Positions 1 through 7,300 of a stretch of 9,464 nt of DNA are shown piece by piece. The notes beneath the pieces are model-generated. The model worked only from the letters and a program-made list of their open reading frames with translations. It was not told the origin of the DNA and searched no databases. The stretch comes from Candidatus Cloacimonadota bacterium (lineage in GTDB: Bacteria; Cloacimonadota; Cloacimonadia; Cloacimonadales; TCS61): assembly GCA_030638385.1 (NCBI GenBank), contig DAOWES010000060.1:1-9464 (forward strand). The letters run 5' to 3'. The stretch's first letter is position 1, and each line of letters opens with the position of its first letter. The position numbers and the translations under genes were made by a program.

Positions 1-565
1 TATATTCTGTTTTTAGCTCAATCATGTTTAAAACCAGATCTGATGAAATCTGATAATCTTGCAACTGATAATGCAAAGCAAAACCATCAATTGTTGTTTG
101 AGAATAGCCATCATCCCAAGTTATTTGTTTGGAAAAAAACTTACTGCTTAAAAAATTAGTCTCCAATTGCGGTTGCCAGATTATCTCCCCGTTCCCACAA
201 TTCCAGCCTTTTTCAAGTTGGAAGTAATCTGCATTTAGCGCTATCCCCAAAAGTTTCTGTTTTGGAAAAACTAATTTGCTGCGAAACTTAGAGAAAAGAT
301 GGTTACCAAAACTATAAGATAAGACACCAATATCATCACTATTTTCGCTTTGAGGATATTCGAATTTGGTTTGAAAATAAGGAGCTTTGAAACTTATTTT
401 TTCAAAATTTTCAAATTTATCATATTCCGCCAAACGATGGTAATTTTCCAAACTATCCGGAACAATGAAAGATTTTCCTTCAATAACAAATTTTCCAAGA
501 TTCAATTCGTCTGAAAACAAAAAGAGAGCTACTAAAGAAAAGAAGATTATCAATATCTTTTTCAT
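1..565 (-). CDS. Sec-exported protein, possible outer-membrane beta-barrel (partial, C-terminus beyond window)
   Basis: This is an open reading frame of 188 codons that runs off the left edge without a stop. The N-terminus (MKKILIIFFSLVALFLFS) has a short Lys-rich start and a hydrophobic core, as in a Sec signal peptide, with cleavage likely around residues 18-20. The mature part shows no known motif. It is rich in aromatic residues and has stretches of alternating polar and hydrophobic residues separated by short polar turns, for example around residues 98-125, 126-145 and 150-185. That pattern is typical of outer-membrane beta-barrel strands. The ATG shares its A with the TAA stop of the preceding TPR gene (TAATG), and an AAGGGA ribosome site lies 9 nt upstream inside that gene, so the start is well supported and translation is probably coupled. 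The export call is fairly secure. The barrel assignment is inference from pattern only; a secreted beta-rich protein is the alternative. Confidence 0.8.
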   Translation of the reverse strand, partial: MKKILIIFFSLVALFLFSDELNLGKFVIEGKSFIVPDSLENYHRLAEYDKFENFEKISFKAPYFQTKFEYPQSENSDDIGVLSYSFGNHLFSKFRSKLVFPKQKLLGIALNADYFQLEKGWNCGNGEIIWQPQLETNFLSSKFFSKQITWDDGYSQTTIDGFALHYQLQDYQISSDLVLNMIELKTEY

Positions 566-3408
566 TAATTATCTTCCCTTAACATTTTTTCTAGCTCGCT
601 TTTCCTTGAAATCTGAAGTTCCGCTTCTATCACATCAAAAAGCTGCTTTGCCTCATCATTTCTATTTTCTTCAATGTAAGAGATACAAGCCAAATACTCA
701 GCTTCTATTCTCACATCATTTATTTCCGGATATAAATATCGCACTCGCAAAAGCTCTCTAACAGCATCCTCCAAGTTGTTTTGCTTATACAAATTGTAGC
801 CAAGTAAATATTGAGCTTTGGCTTGAATATCTTTGCGCTTGCTTTTCTTTAAATTTTCCAAAGCATCGATTACTTGAAAATTTTCCTGATCGATTTTCCA
901 ATTTATCAATCGAAGTTCTGCCTTTTGGGAGTCATATTCATTTGCAAAAACAATAAATTGCTGATAATAGTTCTCCAGCTCTTCAGTTTCAATTTCTAAT
1001 AATTTCAGCCAAATATCGGCTCGTTTGCTAACTGAACTTGCTTTCTTCAAATAAATTGCGGCAGCTGACAAATTATTTTCATTTAACTCCAAAATTGCCC
1101 AATTATAAAGAAGCTCGGCATCTGTTTTCCGAAAATCCAATTCTTCAAATAGTTTTCTTGCCTTTGCCACATCATTAATATGAGCATAACTAAGTGCTTG
1201 CATCAATTTATATTCAAAAAGATCAATCTCTAATTCATCCCTTTTTTCAAGTTCATTTACAGCGGCAATAGTTAATTGCCATTTTTTTTCTTCAAAAACA
1301 TATTCCACTTTTTCAGTAAGCAACATCTGCAAAACTTCCGCTCTTATCTCTCTATTCAGAAGTTCATCAGAGATTTCAGCAAAATCTCGCATCTCGGTCA
1401 ATTGGCACGACCAACGCAAGCCGTTTAGAGCATTTTTCAAGATCTTCATTTCTGATGTTTGTTTAAATAAAAATTTATAGGCCTCGATAGCGTGAGAATA
1501 ATTTCCCAAATTGTAATATGAATCGGCAATGGCAACTTGCGCTGAGAGTAGATATTTTTGCCGGGAAAAATTATTTTGGTATTGTGTGAAAAGCGAGATT
1601 GCCAAAGCATAATCTTCGGCACTAAAAGCTGCATTTGCTGCTTTGAAGATATAGTCGTCTGCCGCAACAGAAGATCCAGCCAAGCGTTCGTAGATTTTTG
1701 CAGCTTGATCAAACTTTTTCAGTTGATACAAAGTCCAAGCTTTTTTAGCCAGAACTTTTTCTTGTTCAGAAGCAATAAGCGTATATTTCTCCGCTGCGAT
1801 AAATTTTTCTAAAGCGCCATTATATTTACTCTGTGCAAAGAGGATATCACCACTCAGCAAGTTTTTTTCAAAAAGATATCTCTCTTCATTGGGAACTTTG
1901 GAGAGTTCAGTCATTGCCATGGAAAAATCTTTATTTACCAAAGCAATTTTAGCTAAACGGTGATGAGTAAAACCAACATCTACCCTACCTTCCAAAGCCG
2001 AGCGATATGCTTTTTTAGCCGAATCAATCTTATTTTGAAGAAGATAAATTTCTCCACGATAAAACCTGCTCATGCCCAATTTATCCGATTCCGGATATGA
2101 TCCCAGTTTATTGAAATTCACCATTGCATTTACAAAATCTTTGTTTCGATAATAGCCAAGAGCTCGTTTGTAGATTGCTTCATCACGAAACAGCATATTA
2201 CTTTCCTTGGCCAAATATCTTGAAAAATGCTCATCAGCTAATTGATATTCCTTTAGTTGATATAAAGATTCCGCTAATAGATAATTTGCTTTTTCCAGAT
2301 TACCGTTATCGATCTGATATTTCTTTGCGTTAATTAGATTTTCTTTCGAAACCTGATAATTTTTTGAGACAAAATTATTATATCCGATCTGAAAATAGGC
2401 TGATCCGATAAAGGGATGATTGGGATTTTCATGAATGAATATCTTAAGCTTTTCGTTAGCTCTGCTTCTATTTTCTTCAATTTTTGCCAAATAGAAATAA
2501 CTATTTACTGCTAATTCTTCATTTTCCGATTTTTGTAGTTTTCCCAAAATCTCTTTCGCTTTATTCACATTCTCTTTTAGTAATGATAAAGCCAAATAGT
2601 ATTCAGCTTTTTCAGCTTTTAGCTCTTCTAAATATGTTGCTACTTCGGAAAAATCTCCCAATTCAAAATATGTTATCCCCAACAATAATCGATAATCTAA
2701 ATAATAACTTGAATCAGAATTAATGCGCTTGAGCCCGTTTGAAATAATCTTATCATATTCCTGTTTTTCAATTTTATTTTCAATCCACAAAATTATTGTC
2801 AAATCACGATATTTACCGGTCGCATTTTTTAGCACATCATCATACAGTTCATCGACTTTAGCGTTTTCATCCAAAGATATCAGAACTTCCATTTTAGCAG
2901 CTTTAATCTTTGATAATTGTGATTTGGCAACCTCTTCCGCTTGCCGGTAAAAGGTCAAAGCAGTCTGAAAATCTTGGCGCTTTTGTTGAATCTTTCCCAA
3001 GAAATAAAGAGCTTGGCTAATTTGGTCGTGATCGGCAAATTCCTTTCTGAAGTTCTCAAAAATCTGTTCTGCTTTGGTGTAATTTTCCAACATAAAATAG
3101 CTTTGCGCCAAACCTTGCATTACTTCGGCTCGAATGGTCGGATTATCACTCTTTTCATAAAGATAGCTGTAATATTCTTTGGCATGAGCATATGCTTTTT
3201 GCTTTAGTAAGGTATTAGCCAAGAAAAACTTCGCATCATCCAAAAATTTACTATTGGGATATTTGTGAATGAAACTGTTCAATTCTGTTTTGGCTAATTT
3301 ATCATTACCGTCAGAATATAATCCAATGGCAAATTTCAGATCATCAATTTCCGTGGCAAAAGAGAAACTTATGGCTATAAGAAAAAGTATTAAAATTATT
3401 TTTTTCAT
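565..3408 (-). CDS. Large Sec-exported tetratricopeptide-repeat protein (947 aa)
   Basis: The protein begins with a clear Sec signal peptide (MKKIILILFLIAISFSFA, probable cleavage after residue 18 before TE). There is no lipobox cysteine, so a soluble periplasmic or peripherally attached protein is expected. From about residue 22 to 940 it is nearly continuous helix-turn-helix repeats of TPR type, with recurrent small-residue/Tyr/Leu-Gly positions. The clearest units are near residues 24-84, 96-120, 133-160, 335-400, 520-575, 622-650, 733-757 and 862-890. The first repeats, with the KYPNSKFLDDAKF-type spacing, resemble the TPR units of BamD/CpoB-like envelope proteins. No enzymatic motif is visible, so a scaffold or protein-binding role is likely. 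Only two cysteines occur (668, 908). The gene starts 2 nt after the preceding gene's stop and its TAA overlaps the next gene's ATG. The TPR and export calls are strong; the binding partner is unknown. Confidence 0.93.
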   Translation of the reverse strand: MKKIILILFLIAISFSFATEIDDLKFAIGLYSDGNDKLAKTELNSFIHKYPNSKFLDDAKFFLANTLLKQKAYAHAKEYYSYLYEKSDNPTIRAEVMQGLAQSYFMLENYTKAEQIFENFRKEFADHDQISQALYFLGKIQQKRQDFQTALTFYRQAEEVAKSQLSKIKAAKMEVLISLDENAKVDELYDDVLKNATGKYRDLTIILWIENKIEKQEYDKIISNGLKRINSDSSYYLDYRLLLGITYFELGDFSEVATYLEELKAEKAEYYLALSLLKENVNKAKEILGKLQKSENEELAVNSYFYLAKIEENRSRANEKLKIFIHENPNHPFIGSAYFQIGYNNFVSKNYQVSKENLINAKKYQIDNGNLEKANYLLAESLYQLKEYQLADEHFSRYLAKESNMLFRDEAIYKRALGYYRNKDFVNAMVNFNKLGSYPESDKLGMSRFYRGEIYLLQNKIDSAKKAYRSALEGRVDVGFTHHRLAKIALVNKDFSMAMTELSKVPNEERYLFEKNLLSGDILFAQSKYNGALEKFIAAEKYTLIASEQEKVLAKKAWTLYQLKKFDQAAKIYERLAGSSVAADDYIFKAANAAFSAEDYALAISLFTQYQNNFSRQKYLLSAQVAIADSYYNLGNYSHAIEAYKFLFKQTSEMKILKNALNGLRWSCQLTEMRDFAEISDELLNREIRAEVLQMLLTEKVEYVFEEKKWQLTIAAVNELEKRDELEIDLFEYKLMQALSYAHINDVAKARKLFEELDFRKTDAELLYNWAILELNENNLSAAAIYLKKASSVSKRADIWLKLLEIETEELENYYQQFIVFANEYDSQKAELRLINWKIDQENFQVIDALENLKKSKRKDIQAKAQYLLGYNLYKQNNLEDAVRELLRVRYLYPEINDVRIEAEYLACISYIEENRNDEAKQLFDVIEAELQISRKSELEKMLREDN
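575..580 (-). promoter_or_regulatory. Ribosome binding site for the exported protein gene at 565
   Basis: Read on the minus strand this is AAGGGA, 9 nt before the ATG at 565. It lies inside the last codons of the upstream TPR gene, whose TAA overlaps the ATG by one base. This placement fixes the start and points to translational coupling. Confidence 0.6.
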
Positions 3409-3410
3409 CT

Positions 3411-4262
3411 CTATCCTCTACTTATTATTTCAGGAATCGAATTTTTTATTTCAAAATTATCCATCACATCAATGCACCTGATATTATCTAATTTTTTCTT
3501 ACCGATGTAGATAAGATCTAATCCAAATATCGAAAAAAGTCTGGCAGTATCGGCATCATCTGTAAAAAAGACTTTTCCCGACACAGCCATTTTATATTTT
3601 TCAAATAAATCTTGCAGCGGATACTTCTGCAGAGAAACAAACTCTGCCGTGTCAATCTCAGCACCAACCAGAAAAATTTCATCTGAATAATCTTTTTTCA
3701 GATTATCTATCAGAATTAAACATTTTTTGCCGGAAACACTATTGCCAATATCAAGTACAAAACGATCTTTATTACTCTCAATCATTAATGATAGTTGCAA
3801 ATTTTCATTATAAAAATCACTATCTTCAAAAAATTGTTCAAGCTTGTAAACAAGTTCTACTTCACTATTCAATAAAGGTTCAAACAACAGATTATATCTA
3901 TTATCGATATCTGCAATAGCACAATTTACTTTTGTGTCTAAAATATCTAACACACTATCTTCATCGGAAAAATTGATAATAAATTCTTTATCTGCTTCCT
4001 CTATTTTTTCTAATGAATTTATGGAGAAATTTTCCGCTAATTGAATATTTCCCCAAAAGCTCAGCTGGCTTGATGGTAGATAAAATTTAATTTCGGAAAA
4101 TTGATCTTTCCAACTTGCAAACCGACTTAGTAACTGATAATTGATATAACTGCTTGGTGTGAAGCAAACAGAAAGACTCTCGCCCGAAATTATCAGCTTC
4201 GAAAATTCAATTATCTCCTGTTGAGGTGATTTTTTAAATAATTTTTCAAATATTCTTTTCAT
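3411..4262 (-). CDS. Uncharacterised soluble protein, faint resemblance to family-9 glycosyltransferases
   Basis: The product is about 283 aa with no signal peptide or membrane segment and a basic start (MKRIFEKLFKK). I do not recognise it with certainty. Its layout is reminiscent of heptosyltransferase-like GT-B proteins. A first beta-alpha-beta unit lies around residues 30-65 (LSVCFTPSS, then EIKFYLPSS). A further hydrophobic strand (EFIINFSDE) is near 93-101. Toward the C-terminus, residues 195-257 follow the order strand, helix, then a TDDADTARLF segment and a hydrophobic strand (LDLIYIG), where true GT9 enzymes carry a DSG/H motif before a strand. The usual GT9 His is absent, so any enzyme activity is doubtful. 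An ATG at 4262 with AAAGGA upstream is preferred over an in-frame TTG at 4274, which has no ribosome site. The gene lies 57 bp after the sensor kinase gene and 2 bp before the TPR gene. The coding call is solid; the family call is weak. Confidence 0.85.
   Translation of the reverse strand: MKRIFEKLFKKSPQQEIIEFSKLIISGESLSVCFTPSSYINYQLLSRFASWKDQFSEIKFYLPSSQLSFWGNIQLAENFSINSLEKIEEADKEFIINFSDEDSVLDILDTKVNCAIADIDNRYNLLFEPLLNSEVELVYKLEQFFEDSDFYNENLQLSLMIESNKDRFVLDIGNSVSGKKCLILIDNLKKDYSDEIFLVGAEIDTAEFVSLQKYPLQDLFEKYKMAVSGKVFFTDDADTARLFSIFGLDLIYIGKKKLDNIRCIDVMDNFEIKNSIPEIISRG
3414..3419 (-). promoter_or_regulatory. Ribosome binding site for the TPR gene at 3408
   Basis: On the minus strand this reads AGAGGA, placed 5 nt before the ATG at 3408. 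It is formed by the final Arg-Gly codons of the upstream gene, and that gene's TAG lies between it and the ATG. Ribosomes finishing the upstream gene would sit directly on this site. Confidence 0.7.
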
Positions 4263-4265
4263 AAT

Positions 4266-4271
4266 TCCTTT
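4266..4271 (-). promoter_or_regulatory. Ribosome binding site deciding the start at 4262
   Basis: On the minus strand this reads AAAGGA with a rather short 3-nt spacer to the ATG at 4262. The alternative TTG start at 4274 would place this site inside the coding region and has only an A/T run upstream, so the ATG is preferred. Confidence 0.5.
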
Positions 4272-4319
4272 CAAAAAAATTTAACTATTTTTCAATTTCT
4301 ATTTCTTTATCTCGTTTAT

Positions 4320-7300
4320 TTAGAGAGGAATAGCAATGAACACAGTAGTCCCTTGATCTTCCTTACTATTTATCCAAATTTTACCTTTGTGTAATTCGGT
4401 TATCAATTTTGCCGTAGCTAATCCTAAACCAAGTCCACTTGATCTGTATTCAATATTTCCCGATTTATGCGCATAAAGTTTATTTAGTTCATAAAACTTT
4501 TGGAATACATTAGTTAACTCACCCTTTGGAATTCCCATTCCATTATCTTGAATGTAAATAACAATCGATTCTTTATTATTAATTTCCTCTTTTTGGAAGG
4601 CCGAATGTCTAGCGCCAATGGTAATTGTGCCAAAATCTTTTGTAAAACGAATCGCATTTAATCCGATATTAGTAATTAGCAAATGAAATGCTTCCCAATT
4701 TATTCTTATCGAAGGCAGGTTATCTTCAATTTCGATTTTAAAGTGCATATTTCGAGATACTGAGATCTCGCGCAGTTCCTCAGCTACAATTTTGAGAATA
4801 TCATCGATATCTGTTAAAATTGTCTCAACTCGATTTATTTGATTATAGCGGCTAAAATTAACAATATCATTTGTACGATTAAAGAGATTATTTACACTTG
4901 ATTGCATTGTTTTAAAAACGTCTTCCTCATTTTCTTTTAGGTTCGATTTTGCTAATCTATTTATATAACCTTGCAAAGTTACAAGAGGCGTTTTCAGCTC
5001 ATGAGAAACAATATTAATGAACTCATTTTTCAGCTCATCTAAAGATTTTATTTCTTTATTTTTCTGATTCAATGCTTCATATTGCTTTGCATTTCTATAT
5101 GCTACAGAAATTTGATTATTCAGCAAATCCATAAATTCTTGATTGATTTGAATTTCCACATCGGTATTATTCAGATTATCAAAATACATAAAAGCAACAA
5201 TCTCATGATCTACAATTATTGGTGAACAATAAACCGAGATTTGCGCTATATCGGCGGCAATAAATCTATCGAAAAAGCTATCTTTACTAACATCTTTTAT
5301 CAGGATTGGTCTTTGCTGTTTTTGTACTTCACTAATCACATCTTTACTAATGTAAGTATAATTTTTCAGCATATGTTTAGAATTATCCATCGCCACATCA
5401 TAAACATAATTTTCATTTTCATCTTTGGAAATGAGAAATCCTCGCGAAGCTCCGATAAAATCCATCGTAAATGCTGTAACTTCTTGATTTAATTTATCTG
5501 TATTCATGATGGAGAAAAAAGCCTGTGTCATAATAACAAATTTACGCATTAGTTCCATATCGGCATTTAGTTCAGCAAAATCATTAATTCTAAGCAAAAT
5601 GGCTGTTAGATGGAGGCGCAATGTAGTTATTGCATTCATTTCATATCGTTGAAAATCAAGTTCACCATTATCGGAAATAACCATCACTCCCACGATTGTA
5701 GAACGAATCTTTAATGGGACAAAGATGATGTGATTCCCATCAATTTTGTCCTTCTTTGATTTTCCCGCATCCATACAATTTTGAATTCTCTTTCGAAATT
5801 TATCGGAATACAAAACATCTTCCTTGATATTGTAAGATAAGAACGGTTTTGCTCTTACTTTTAATTCATCAAATAAAATTATCGCATAGCGATATGGGGT
5901 AAATAAATTTTTGATCACTTTATCGATGAAAAAACGAATGCGTTTTACCTCTTTTAATTTTACCACAGAATAAAGTTCTTCCTGCCAAGCTAATATTCTT
6001 TTTGAGCGTGAAGCGATCTTTATGCTAATCAAATCAAAAGGATCATTTAGATAATATTTAGTTTTATGGAAGAATTTTGCCCGATCATGTTTAGGGATAT
6101 TTTGGGAAACTTCTTCAATTTTCTTCTTATATTCACAAAAATAAGAGTTCGCCATTTTCTTTTCTTTTAGATATGAATAGATTTGAATTAAAATTTCATT
6201 GATCTCAATTTCTAAAAGGAAGAAATTATGCTCTTGCACTATTTCCATAACAGAAAGCAAATCTCGAATAATTTTTCGTAAGCTTTTATTGGAGTCTAAA
6301 AGTTCTGTCTTCAAGCGAAGCATATCTGAAACTTGTTCCCAATAAAAGAAATTATATTTTTTACATAATGTTTGAGCTTTAGAGCTATATTCTTGAGCTT
6401 TATCGATCTCTCCGATATTCAAATAACATTCGGTAAGTCTAATATAACTAATCATCTGAGCATAAATACTTTGAGTTTTCTTGGAAAATTCATATGATTT
6501 ATCGATCTTCTCTTTGGCCTTTTGGGGCTCATTTTTAATCATCAGTAAATGGCCCGAAATCTGATTGAAAAATTCATTTTCTTTATTCTTGGCAAAAAGT
6601 GATTTATATCTATTTATTCGATGCTCAATTTTTTCATAATCTCCAATGGCAAAAAGGTAGTAAAAATAGCTTTTTACAAGTGGGGTAATGGCATCAATAT
6701 CTCCCGAAATCATCTCCGGAGCATTTTTTTTGATAAATGAATAGTAATAATTTAGATTATAAATCTTACTTTTAGCAATACCTAAGTTGTAGATGATATC
6801 ATCATAGAACAGCTTATTCTCCATATTCTCAGACATTGAATGGGCTTTTAACAAGTATTCTTCTGCTTTGACAAAATCTCCCAGTTTGATATATGTTTCA
6901 CCAAAATTCAAATTTGTTAGTAAAATCAAAACTGTTGAATTATGTTGTTTACTTATCTTCATCGCCTGTTCAAAAAATTCCAAAGCTGTATTTGTATCGC
7001 CTTTTATCAAAGCTACATCACCTAAATTGTTGTAAATTGTACCTAGTTTTTTACTATATTTTACTTTCTCCCAAATCTTTCGAGTAATCTGGTAGTTTTT
7101 TGTAGTTTCTTCATAATTTCTTTTTTCCCGATATAAGATGGCTAATATGTTATGAATTCTTCCTAGTTTCACAAAATACATAGCATCATTTCCGGTATTT
7201 ATCGTAGGTATAAATTCTTCAATTAAAGTAATTCCATCATCAATATAATTCATTTCAAGCATATAGCTAGCTTTTAGAATTATCAAAGAAATAAGAAGAT

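Noticed and set aside
465..761. Plus-strand open frame crossing the junction of two minus-strand genes
   Set aside because: It lies wholly opposite real genes, has no plausible ribosome site or family features, and its composition is that of an antisense shadow.
4263..4319. Gap between the kinase and the GT-like gene, checked for a terminator or promoter
   Set aside because: It has A/T runs only, with no stem before a T-run on the minus strand and no convincing -35/-10 pair.
6724..6731. A8 run in the kinase coding strand (with another at 1282-1289 in the TPR gene), considered as phase-variable or slippage sites
   Set aside because: Both runs lie in Lys codons of otherwise uninterrupted frames in an AT-rich genome, and no alternative frame gives a sensible product.
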